Shown piece after piece: positions 1 through 6,745 of a stretch of DNA of 43,433 nt. This stretch comes from Alphaproteobacteria bacterium (GTDB taxonomy: Bacteria; Pseudomonadota; Alphaproteobacteria; ATCC43930; Allostellaceae), in assembly GCA_020852355.1 (NCBI GenBank), contig JADZBA010000097.1, positions 1 through 43,433 on the forward strand, in the 5' to 3' direction. The notes beneath the pieces were generated by a model, which did not search any database, was not told the DNA's origin, and saw only the letters and a list, made by a program, of their open reading frames with translations. How positions within the stretch are numbered: position 1 is the first letter of the stretch; each line of letters opens with the position of its first letter. The position numbers and the translations under genes are program-made.

Positions 1-452
1 CCGCCATAGCCGCGCAGCGTGTCGTTGCCGATGCCCGACACGATGGTGTCGTTGCCGGTGAACAGGAAGGCGGCGCCGGCATCGATGTCGTCGTCGCCGA
101 CGTCGTCCGGGTCGCCGACGCCGCTCGAGTCCAGGAACGTCAGGATCTCCAGTCCGGTCAGGTCGATGCCTGCCATGTCGAGCCACGGCGTTCCGCCGAC
201 CGAGACGGACAGTCCGTCGATGCGAATCTGGTCGATCTGCGCGAGGAGGACGTCGAGGTTCTGCGTCTCGAGCGCGGTGACCAGCGGCTGGAACGCACCG
301 AATGCGCTGAACGAACGTCCGTCGGTGAGGTTCGCGCTGATCAGCGTCGCCGTGATCGTCGGCTCGCCGGACGCCTCGACGCCGTCGAAGTTGATCGCGC
401 TGGCGATGTCCGAGGCATCGACGGGGAAGTTCTGGATCGTGAGCTGGACCAT
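1..452 (-). CDS. RTX-type calcium-binding repeat protein, N-terminal part (cut by window edge)
   Basis: This is absent from the ORF track because it runs off the left edge. Read on the minus strand from the ATG at 452 it gives an open frame of about 150 residues, starting MVQLTIQNFPVDASD. The last visible residues are GNDTIVSGIGNDTLRGYGG, which is the start of GGxGxD-like RTX nonapeptide repeats that bind calcium in secreted type I substrates. The preceding Asp-rich stretch (GDPDDVGDDDIDAG) fits a linker. The start is supported by GGAGG five bases upstream; an in-frame ATG at 473 has no such site. No signal peptide is visible, as expected for type I secretion. An FNR-like box lies about 100 bases upstream. 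The nearby MFP and ATPase are not an obvious HlyB/HlyD exporter, so a link is speculative. The body and C-terminus are outside the window. Confidence 0.72.
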   Translation of the reverse strand, partial: MVQLTIQNFPVDASDIASAINFDGVEASGEPTITATLISANLTDGRSFSAFGAFQPLVTALETQNLDVLLAQIDQIRIDGLSVSVGGTPWLDMAGIDLTGLEILTFLDSSGVGDPDDVGDDDIDAGAAFLFTGNDTIVSGIGNDTLRGYG

Positions 453-549
453 TGCATCCTCCGCCTGGATCATCCGGACCACCGCCCGCAACGGCACGCG
501 AAGGCGTCGGTTGGAGCGATCACCCTAAGGGAACAGTGGACACCCGATG

Positions 550-563
550 TTGAGTTAAATCAA
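550..563 (-). promoter_or_regulatory. FNR/FixK-like box upstream of the RTX gene
   Basis: The sequence TTGAG-TTAA-ATCAA matches the FNR-class consensus TTGAT-N4-ATCAA at 9 of 10 specified bases. Its centre is about 104 bases upstream of the RTX start. A site at -41.5 would place transcription start near 515, with TAGGGT as a weak -10 at 522-527. It sits in the 161-base gap between the MFP gene's 3' end and the RTX gene, so the RTX gene probably has its own promoter. Confidence 0.6.
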
Positions 564-613
564 TCGAGAGCCGAATACTTCGGGCGGCAAGCAATATCGA
601 ATGCGGGTCATTC

Positions 614-1642
614 TCACGGAGCAGGAATGCGCAGCGAGCGGACCCGCGCATCGGAACGCAACGAGGCGGGAGGATCGAGGATGACCTCCTCGCCGCCGGA
701 GAGGCCGTCGAGAATCTCCACGACGTCGCGCCCGCGCAGCCCCACGCTCACCCGGCGATGGGCCGCACGGCCGCCCTCGACGATCCAGAGCCCGGCACCG
801 GCGAGGGCGGCGCGCGGCACGAGCAGCGCCCGCTCGGCGGCGCGGACGACGATGTTCACCTCCACGGTCGTGCCGAGGGGCAGCGGCTCGCGGGCGGGCG
901 ACGGCTCGTCCAGGACGATCTTGATGCGATAGGCGCGCTGCCCGGCGTCCCCGAAGGGCGTCAGCTCGCTGATGCGGCCGGGGAAGGAAACGCCGGGAAA
1001 GGCATCGGCCGCCGCCAGCGCGCGCTGGTGGAGACGGACCCGGGGGAAGTACTCCTCGTCGATATCCGCGACGATCTGGCGCTGGGTCGGGCCGCCGATC
1101 CAGAAGAGGACCATACCGGCGTCGACGACCTCTCCGACCCGGCCCTCCCGTCGCAGGATGCGGCCGGAGATCGGCGCGGTCACCCGCGCCTCCCGCAGCG
1201 ACTCCATCGCCGCGCTCCGCAGCGCCCGCGCCTGGTCGAGGTCGCTGTCCACCAGCTCCAGCGCCTTGCGGCTGGCGATCCCGCCGCCGACCAGGACGCG
1301 CAGCCGGTCGCGTTCGGCTTCGAGATACCGGATGCGCGATTCGATCTCGACCAGCCGCGCCCGCCGCTTCTGGTCGTCGATCTGCGCCAACAGGTCGCCC
1401 GCGACGACGTCCTGCCCCTCCTCGCGCAGCAGCGACAGCAGCCGCCCCGTGGCTTCCGTGCGGACCTTGGCCCATTCGATCGGCTCGACGACGCCCGTGG
1501 CATAGACGCCCTCCGCCAGCGATCCCCAGCGCGGCGTCGTGGTACGCATCAGGGGCGGCGCGAGGACCCGCTCGTCGAGGAGCCAGCCCAGCGCGGCGGC
1601 GGCCGCGACGACCAGGAGGAACGTCAGGCCGTAGCGGCGCAT
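614..1642 (-). CDS. HlyD/MacA-family periplasmic membrane fusion protein of an ABC exporter
   Basis: The 342-residue product has an N-terminal membrane anchor (YGLTFLLVVAAAAALGWLL, residues 4-22). Next comes a first half-lipoyl segment (VEPIEWAKVRTEATGRL), a coiled-coil hairpin (about residues 90-150, EIESRIRYLEAERDRL) and the second lipoyl half (VTAPISGRILRREGRVGEVV). Beta-barrel and membrane-proximal domains follow, ending in PASLRSDARVRSL. This order is that of MacA-type adaptors that join an inner-membrane ABC permease to an outer-membrane channel. It lies 70 bases downstream of a LolD/MacB-type ATPase gene on the same strand and is probably cotranscribed. No FtsX/MacB-like permease gene is found between or beside them, which is unusual because these three normally sit together. 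The substrate is unknown. Confidence 0.85.
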   Translation of the reverse strand: MRRYGLTFLLVVAAAAALGWLLDERVLAPPLMRTTTPRWGSLAEGVYATGVVEPIEWAKVRTEATGRLLSLLREEGQDVVAGDLLAQIDDQKRRARLVEIESRIRYLEAERDRLRVLVGGGIASRKALELVDSDLDQARALRSAAMESLREARVTAPISGRILRREGRVGEVVDAGMVLFWIGGPTQRQIVADIDEEYFPRVRLHQRALAAADAFPGVSFPGRISELTPFGDAGQRAYRIKIVLDEPSPAREPLPLGTTVEVNIVVRAAERALLVPRAALAGAGLWIVEGGRAAHRRVSVGLRGRDVVEILDGLSGGEEVILDPPASLRSDARVRSLRIPAP

Positions 1643-1712
1643 CGCCCGCAGACATCCATGCGTCGGCGGAAGCGGGATGCGATTCCGCCGGTGCAGCGAC
1701 CGCTGGCCACGG

Positions 1713-2423
1713 TCATGCCGTCCTCACCCGATCCTCGACGATCCGCCCGTCCCGCAGGTGAACCCGCCGCCGGGCGCGCTCGGCCAATACGATATCGTGA
1801 GTGACGGCGATCACCGTACGCTGCTCCTCCCGCACCAGACGATCGAGCATGTCGAAGACGAGCGCGGCGTTTCGCGTGTCGAGATTGCCGCTCGGCTCGT
1901 CGGCCAGAATGTAGTCCGGATCGTTGGCCAGCGCGCGCGCCAGGGCGGCACGCTGGCGCTGCCCGCCGGAGAGCTGGTCGGGCTTCTTGGCGGCTTCGCC
2001 GTCGAGATGGAGCGAAGCCAGGATCGCCATCGCCCTCTCGCGCATCTTCCTCACGGTGGTGCCCCCCTTGCGCCGCATCGGGATCAGCATGTTCTCGATC
2101 ACGGTGAACTCCGACAGCAGGAAGTGGAACTGGAAGAGGAACCCGATCTTGCGCAGGCGCAGCGTCGCCAGCGCCTCGCCGTCGACCGCGGAGGTGACGG
2201 TCCCGTCGATGTCCACAACCCCCGCGGTCGGCAGGTCGAGGGCGCCGAGAAGATAGAGCAACGAGGACTTGCCCGAGCCGGACGGCCCGGTGATGGCGAG
2301 GAACTCGCCGCGCCCGATCGTCAGGTCGATGTCCCGGACGAGCGTCACCGGCACGACGCCCGGCAGGACGCGCGACACCCCGGCCGCGACGATCCGCGAA
2401 GGCGGTTCAGGCCCTTCGGTCAT
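1713..2423 (-). CDS. ABC transporter ATP-binding protein, LolD/MacB type
   Basis: The 236-residue ATPase has Walker A (GPSGSGKSSLLYL), Q-loop (GFLFQFHFLL), signature LSGGQRQRAALARAL, Walker B with D-loop (YILADEPSGNLDT) and switch His (VIAVTHD). The LLxEFTVIENMLIP and ADEPSGNLD wording is typical of the LolD/MacB/FtsE subfamily, which powers lipoprotein extrusion or MacAB-type efflux rather than import. The ORF-track entry 1713-5552 is far longer than the gene. The true start is the ATG at 2423, just before TEGPEPPSR, since upstream residues are a shadow of ppsA. It starts 38 bases after the ppsA stop and is followed by the MFP gene, so ppsA, ATPase and MFP may be one transcript. The partner permease is missing from the window. 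Confidence 0.88.
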   Translation of the reverse strand: MTEGPEPPSRIVAAGVSRVLPGVVPVTLVRDIDLTIGRGEFLAITGPSGSGKSSLLYLLGALDLPTAGVVDIDGTVTSAVDGEALATLRLRKIGFLFQFHFLLSEFTVIENMLIPMRRKGGTTVRKMRERAMAILASLHLDGEAAKKPDQLSGGQRQRAALARALANDPDYILADEPSGNLDTRNAALVFDMLDRLVREEQRTVIAVTHDIVLAERARRRVHLRDGRIVEDRVRTA

Positions 2424-2461
2424 GGCCCGAACCCGCGATCGGGCGACGGGACGGCCGCCTC

Positions 2462-4903
2462 TCAGCCTTCGCCGGACGAGGCACCCCGGTCCCGCTCGGC
2501 TGCCATGGCCTGCTCGGCCGCATGGACCGCGGTCATGGTGCGCAGGACGCTGCCGGGATTGACGCTGATCGAGTCGATCCCGAGGCGGGTCAGGAAGACG
2601 GCGATCTCCGGGTAGTTGGCCGGCGCCTCGCCGCAGATGCCGACGTGGCGGTGGTTGCGCCGGGCGCCGGCGACGGCGAGGCGGAACATCTCCAGCATGC
2701 CGGGATCGCGCTCGTCGAAATCGAAGGCGACGATCTCCGAATCGCGGTCGACCCCGAGGGTGAGCTGGGTGAGGTCGTTGGAGCCGATGGAGAACCCGTC
2801 GAACAGCGCGGCGAAGGCATCGATCTGGATGACGTTGTTCGGAATCTCGCACATCACGTAGATCTCCAGCCCGTCCGCGCCGCGCGCGAGGCCGTGTTCC
2901 GCCATCGCGGCCAGAACGCGCCGCGCCTCCTCGACCCGGCGGCAGAAGGGTACCATGATGCGCAGGTTGGTCAGGCCCATGTCCTCGCGGACGCGGCGCA
3001 GGGCGGCGCATTCCAGGGCGAAGCCCGCGGCGTAGGCGGGGTGCGCGTAGCGCGCGGCGCCGCGAAACCCGAGCATGGGATTCTCTTCGGCGGGCTCGAA
3101 GCACGCGCCGCCGAGCAGGCGGGCATACTCGTTGGTCTTGAAGTCGGACAGCCGGACGATGACGGGCTTGGGATGGAAGGCGGCGGCGATCGTGCCGATC
3201 CCTTCCGACAGGGTCCGGACGAAGAAGTCGCTCGGGCGGGCATGGCCCCTGGTACGATGCGCGATCGCCGCGCGATCCGCCGCCGCCGTCACCTTGTCGG
3301 GCTGCGCCAGGGCCATGGGATGAATGCCGATCTGCTCGCTGATGATGAACTCCATGCGGGCCAGCCCGACGCCCTCGTGCGGACGCATGGCGGTGCGAAA
3401 GGCGAGATCGGGGTTGCCCAGGTTGACCATGATGGGGGTGCGCGGCCGCGCCAGCGTCCCCAGATCGACGACCGACGTCTCGAAGGCGACCGCACCGGCG
3501 TAGACGTGCCCCGTCTCGCCCTCGGCACAGGACACCGTCACGGTCGCGCCGGGCGCCAGCCGGGTGGTCGCATCGTCCGCCCCGACGATCGCCGGCACGC
3601 CCAGCTCGCGCGCCACGATCGCGGCGTGGCAGGTACGGCCGCCGCGATCGGTGACGATGGCGGCCGCCCCCTTCATCACCGGCTCCCAGTCCGGGCTGGT
3701 CGTCTCGGCCACCAGCACCTCGCCGGGACGGAACGCGACCAGGTCCTGCGGGCCGGCGACCACGCGGACCCTGCCGGATGCGATCCTCTCGCCGATCGCG
3801 CGGCCCAGGGCGAGGACGGGGCCGGTTCCCGTGAGGGTCTGCGTCTCGAAGCTCTGCGGCGCCATCCGCGAGGCCACCGTCTCGGGCCGCGCCTGCACCA
3901 CGTAGAGCGCCCCGTCCGGCCCGTCCTTGGCCCATTCGATGTCCATCGGGACGGGATGGCCGGCGCGCCCGGAATAGTGATCCTCGATCCGCAGCGCGTA
4001 GTCGGCGAGGCGCATCACGTCGGCGTCGTCGATGCAGAAGCGCTCGCGATCGGCGGCCGGCGTCGGCTCGTTGGCCGTGCTGCCGGCGCCATGGCCGCCG
4101 GCGTAGATCATGCGCATCTGCTTGCCGCCCATCGCCCGGCGCAGCACGCAGCGGCGGCCCGCGCGGAAGGTCGGCTTGTGGACGTAGAACTCGTCCGGAT
4201 CGACCCGGCCCTGCACGACGTTCTCGCCCAGCCCGTAGGATCCGGTGACGAAGACGACGTCGCGAAATCCCGATTCCGTGTCGAGGGTGAAGATGACGCC
4301 GCTCGACGCCAGGTCCGAGCGCACCATCTTCATGACGCCGACGGAGAGCGCGACCTTGAGATGATCGAACCCGTTGTCGTTGCGGTACACGATGGCGCGA
4401 TCGGTGAAGATCGAGGCGCAGCAGCGGCGACAGGCCTCGACGAGGTCCTCGGCCCCGCGGACGTTGAGGAAGCTCTCGTGCTGGCCGGCGAAGCTCGCGG
4501 TCGGCAGGTCCTCGGCGGTGGCCGAGCTGCGCACGGCCAGCGCCACGTCGGCGCCGTAGTCGTGCCGCAGCCGATCCCAGGTCGCGAGGATCTGGTCGCG
4601 CAGGAAGCCGGCGCCGGCCGCCTCGTAGACGATGGCGCGCGCTTCGGCGGCGTGCCGCGCGAGGCGGCCCACGTCGTCCTTGCCGAGCCCCGCCAGCAAC
4701 GGCGCCAGGCGACGCCACGCATCGGCTGCCGTAAGAGCATCGCGATAGGCCTGGGCGGTGAGCGCGAAACCATTGGGTACCAGCACGCCGCTGCCCGAGA
4801 GGGCCGAGTACATCTCGCCGAGCGAGGCATTCTTGCCGCCGACCAGCGCCACGTCCTCGGAGCGGATCTCGCTGAACCAGCGGATGTAGTTCGGAGGATT
4901 CAT
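2462..4903 (-). CDS. ppsA: Phosphoenolpyruvate synthase (pyruvate, water dikinase)
   Basis: This enzyme converts pyruvate and ATP to PEP, AMP and phosphate, feeding gluconeogenesis. The 813-residue protein has the N-terminal ATP-grasp domain (LVGGKNASLGEMY, residues 20-32; AVRSSATAEDLP). It also has the phosphohistidine domain with the catalytic His in GGRTCHAAIVAREL (His426 by my count). The C-terminal PEP-utilising barrel contains GSNDLTQLTLGVDRD and VGICGEAPANYPEIA. Length is close to the usual ~790-800 residues. The start at 4903 (MNPPNYIRW) fits the family; the ORF-track extension to 5179 lacks homology. AGGAG lies about 11 bases upstream. An FNR-like box is 97 bases upstream of the start, so oxygen- or redox-dependent expression is likely. 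The ATPase and MFP genes follow on the same strand. Confidence 0.95.
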   Translation of the reverse strand: MNPPNYIRWFSEIRSEDVALVGGKNASLGEMYSALSGSGVLVPNGFALTAQAYRDALTAADAWRRLAPLLAGLGKDDVGRLARHAAEARAIVYEAAGAGFLRDQILATWDRLRHDYGADVALAVRSSATAEDLPTASFAGQHESFLNVRGAEDLVEACRRCCASIFTDRAIVYRNDNGFDHLKVALSVGVMKMVRSDLASSGVIFTLDTESGFRDVVFVTGSYGLGENVVQGRVDPDEFYVHKPTFRAGRRCVLRRAMGGKQMRMIYAGGHGAGSTANEPTPAADRERFCIDDADVMRLADYALRIEDHYSGRAGHPVPMDIEWAKDGPDGALYVVQARPETVASRMAPQSFETQTLTGTGPVLALGRAIGERIASGRVRVVAGPQDLVAFRPGEVLVAETTSPDWEPVMKGAAAIVTDRGGRTCHAAIVARELGVPAIVGADDATTRLAPGATVTVSCAEGETGHVYAGAVAFETSVVDLGTLARPRTPIMVNLGNPDLAFRTAMRPHEGVGLARMEFIISEQIGIHPMALAQPDKVTAAADRAAIAHRTRGHARPSDFFVRTLSEGIGTIAAAFHPKPVIVRLSDFKTNEYARLLGGACFEPAEENPMLGFRGAARYAHPAYAAGFALECAALRRVREDMGLTNLRIMVPFCRRVEEARRVLAAMAEHGLARGADGLEIYVMCEIPNNVIQIDAFAALFDGFSIGSNDLTQLTLGVDRDSEIVAFDFDERDPGMLEMFRLAVAGARRNHRHVGICGEAPANYPEIAVFLTRLGIDSISVNPGSVLRTMTAVHAAEQAMAAERDRGASSGEG

Positions 4904-5000
4904 CTGTCGTCCCGCTCCTGGCCCGTGCTCCGGGCGACTGTTCGCCCTCGTGAAACGGGGCCCGGCGCGCATCATCCTCGCTGGAACGTCGCGCGATCGA

Positions 5001-5014
5001 TTGAGGAAGATCAA
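5001..5014. promoter_or_regulatory. FNR/FixK-like box in the divergent ppsA / small-ORF promoter region
   Basis: TTGAG-GAAG-ATCAA matches TTGAT-N4-ATCAA at 9 of 10 bases. With a -41.5 geometry, the plus-strand start would fall near 5049, just before the AAGGAG of the 5063 gene, with GGATAG (5035-5040) as -10. The minus-strand start would fall near 4966 with GATGAT (complement of 4971-4976) as -10. The site could therefore serve ppsA, the small ORF, or both. Confidence 0.62.
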
Positions 5015-5062
5015 CACGCGCGCCGACCGTGCGAGGATAGCCTGCAGCACAAGGAGCATCCC

Positions 5063-5335
5063 ATGCCGCAGCCGCACACCGATCAGAGTCCCAACCAGGT
5101 CGAGGCGACGCACGAGGACGTGATCCGCATCCTCGGCGATCGCGAGGACGCCACCGTCGTCGCGATCCTGGGCCTGCACCCCACGATCGGCGACCTCGAG
5201 GCCGTGTCGATGCGCATGGCGGGCATCGACGACGTCCTCGACGGAGAGCCGGCGCCGCGGTCGGGCATCGTCGCCGCGATCGCCGACATGCTGGCGCCGG
5301 ACGACGAGGACGAGCCGTCCCCGTCGCCGCGCTAA
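5063..5335 (+). CDS. Small conserved acidic hypothetical protein
   Basis: This 90-residue ORF begins MPQPHTDQSPNQVEATHEDV and is preceded by a strong AAGGAG six bases before the ATG. The ORF-track frame 2522-5335 contains it, but everything before 5063 is the ppsA shadow. The core (EDVIRILGDREDATVVAILGL and a following helical stretch) predicts a small all-helical fold. It then has an acidic tail (APDDEDEPSPSPR). I recall similar small alphaproteobacterial proteins with an E-DV-RILGD-DDA pattern beside stress genes, but no function is known to me. It is downstream of an FNR-like box and 17 bases before the next gene, so the two are probably cotranscribed. Confidence 0.72.
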   Translation: MPQPHTDQSPNQVEATHEDVIRILGDREDATVVAILGLHPTIGDLEAVSMRMAGIDDVLDGEPAPRSGIVAAIADMLAPDDEDEPSPSPR

Positions 5336-5352
5336 CCGCGCCCCGGAACCCG

Positions 5353-5937
5353 ATGGACCGGGAGCTGGAACGGCTGCGCAGCAGGCTTCGCGAGCTGGAA
5401 GGCCAGATCGAGCGGAAGGTGGAGAGCCGCGGCGCAGAGCTTCGCGAGCGGCTGGAGCGGGAGAAGGTCGTCTTCGAACGCAGCGTCCTGGAGCAGCACC
5501 GCCGGATCAAGGTCGGCTTGGTCCGGTTCCTCAGGGAATCGCCGTTCCTCACCCTCGTAACGGCACCGGTGATCTACGGACTGGTGGTTCCCCTTCTCCT
5601 CCTGGATGCCGCGCTCGCCGTCTATCAGGGCATCTGCTTCCGCGCCTGGGGCATCGCGCGCGTGCGCCGATCGGACTATATCGTGCTCGACCGCCATCGC
5701 CTCGCCTACCTGAACGCGATCCAGAAGCTGAATTGCGTCTATTGCGGCTACGCCAACGGGGTGGTCGCGCTGGCCCGCGAGCTGGCGAGCCGCACCGAGC
5801 AGTACTGGTGCCCGATCCGGCACGCGCAGCGTATCCGCGGCGCCCACGACCGCTATGGCCGCTTCCTCGCCTACGGCGATGCCGAAGGATTCCATGCGCG
5901 TCTCGACGAGTTGCGGGACGAGCTGAAGCGACTGTGA
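5353..5937 (+). CDS. Conserved hypothetical protein: coiled coil, membrane segment and Cys/His motif
   Basis: The 194-residue product opens with a charged coiled coil (residues 1-55, ELERLRSRLRELEGQIERK). A hydrophobic region of one long or two short membrane helices follows (about residues 65-95, FLTLVTAPVIYGLVVPLLLL). The soluble C-terminal part contains NCVYCGYANG and, later, YWCPIRHAQRIRG. The CxxC plus C-x3-H arrangement could bind a metal or be redox active; this is inference. I do not recognise a named family. It begins 17 bases after the small acidic ORF and should share its FNR-box promoter. It ends before a strong hairpin and convergent to hsp20. Confidence 0.78.
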   Translation: MDRELERLRSRLRELEGQIERKVESRGAELRERLEREKVVFERSVLEQHRRIKVGLVRFLRESPFLTLVTAPVIYGLVVPLLLLDAALAVYQGICFRAWGIARVRRSDYIVLDRHRLAYLNAIQKLNCVYCGYANGVVALARELASRTEQYWCPIRHAQRIRGAHDRYGRFLAYGDAEGFHARLDELRDELKRL

Positions 5938-5946
5938 CGGCCGACG

Positions 5947-5972
5947 GCCGGGCCGCGGCGACGCGGCCCGGC
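5947..5972. terminator. GC-rich hairpin between convergent genes
   Basis: GCCGGGCCGC and GCGGCCCGGC form a perfect 10-bp stem with a six-base loop (GGCGAC). It lies in the 46-base gap between the ORF ending at 5937 and hsp20 ending at 5984. There is no clear U-tract, so it may be a bidirectional mRNA 3'-end structure rather than a classical intrinsic terminator. Confidence 0.6.
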
Positions 5973-5983
5973 TCATGCGAGGA

Positions 5984-6517
5984 TCAGCCGGCCTTGACGG
6001 CGATCTTCTGCTCGTTCTTCGGCGCCTCGGCCGTCTTCGGCAGCTTCACGGTCAGCACGCCCTTGGCGAAGGTCGCCTCGATCTTCGCCGCGTCGACCCC
6101 GTCGGGCACCTGGAAGGCACGCATGAAGGAGCCGTACCGGCGCTCCGAGAGATAGTAGTCCTTCTTGCGCTCCTCCTTCTCTTCCTTCTTCTCGCCCTTG
6201 ATCGACAGCGTGCCGTTGGACAGCTTGATCTCGATGTCCTTCTCCTCCATCCCCGGCAGCTCGACGGTGATCTCGAATTCCTTCTCCCTCTCCGCGACGT
6301 CGACCGCGGGGGCCATGGCCCACGCGCCCTCGCGCGGCCACGTCAGCTCGAGCGCGGACGGGCCGAAGGGAAATCGCCACGCCCCCTGGTTGAATCCTTC
6401 GAATACGCGATCGATCTCGCGTCGCAGGCTCTCGAAGGGCCGCCAGGGCGCCGGCGGCGCGGCGGCAGACGTCGACTTCTTCTCGGTGTCGACGGGCACT
6501 TTCGTGGCTTCGGCCAT
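5984..6517 (-). CDS. hsp20: Hsp20/alpha-crystallin family small heat-shock protein
   Basis: The 177-residue protein is an ATP-independent holdase. An N-terminal arm (residues 1-70) contains WRPFESLRREIDRVFEGFNQ, typical of class A bacterial sHsps. The alpha-crystallin domain starts at about residue 75 (VDVAEREKEFEITVELPG) and ends in the conserved ATFAKGVLTVKLPK near residue 155. A short tail follows. The start at 6517 is set by GGAGGAG seven bases upstream; the ORF-track start at 6631 adds 38 non-homologous residues. A central Lys/Glu run (GEKKEEKEERKKDYYLSER) is characteristic of the family. It diverges from nadE across a 228-base region with an FNR-like box; TGAAAT (complement of 6630-6635) could be the -10. 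Control by low oxygen as well as heat is suggested. Confidence 0.94.
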   Translation of the reverse strand: MAEATKVPVDTEKKSTSAAAPPAPWRPFESLRREIDRVFEGFNQGAWRFPFGPSALELTWPREGAWAMAPAVDVAEREKEFEITVELPGMEEKDIEIKLSNGTLSIKGEKKEEKEERKKDYYLSERRYGSFMRAFQVPDGVDAAKIEATFAKGVLTVKLPKTAEAPKNEQKIAVKAG

Positions 6518-6657
6518 GTCGATGCTCCTCCAGGTTGCGATAGACGAACTCTTCGGAAGGACGCTGGGCCCGACGGCACGCCGGACGCGCGCGGCGGCGC
6601 CTCGGTTCGGGCGGGTCCAGCCGATCGTCATTTCATGCGAACGCCGCCGATCGTGCC

Positions 6658-6671
6658 TTGACCTGCATCAA
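6658..6671. promoter_or_regulatory. FNR/FixK-like box between hsp20 and nadE
   Basis: TTGAC-CTGC-ATCAA matches TTGAT-N4-ATCAA at 9 of 10 bases. Its centre (6664.5) would give a minus-strand start near 6623 with TGAAAT as -10 for hsp20. For the plus strand it would give a start near 6706, which makes the ATG at 6707 leaderless and favours the ATG at 6746 for nadE. Confidence 0.6.
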
Positions 6672-6745
6672 CGGCGGTCGTACCGGCGAGCGGCGCGCGT
6701 GCGAGAATGCGCAGTCTGCCCAATCGAGGATCGAGATTGTCGGCC

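Noticed and set aside
2522-5335. A 937-residue plus-strand ORF opposite ppsA
   Set aside because: It is the antisense shadow of ppsA; only the final 90 residues, with their own AAGGAG, look real.
1713-5552. A 1279-residue minus-strand ORF spanning the ppsA shadow and ABC ATPase
   Set aside because: Only the C-terminal 236 residues show protein motifs; the rest is low-complexity Arg/Pro/Ala sequence in a shadow frame of ppsA.
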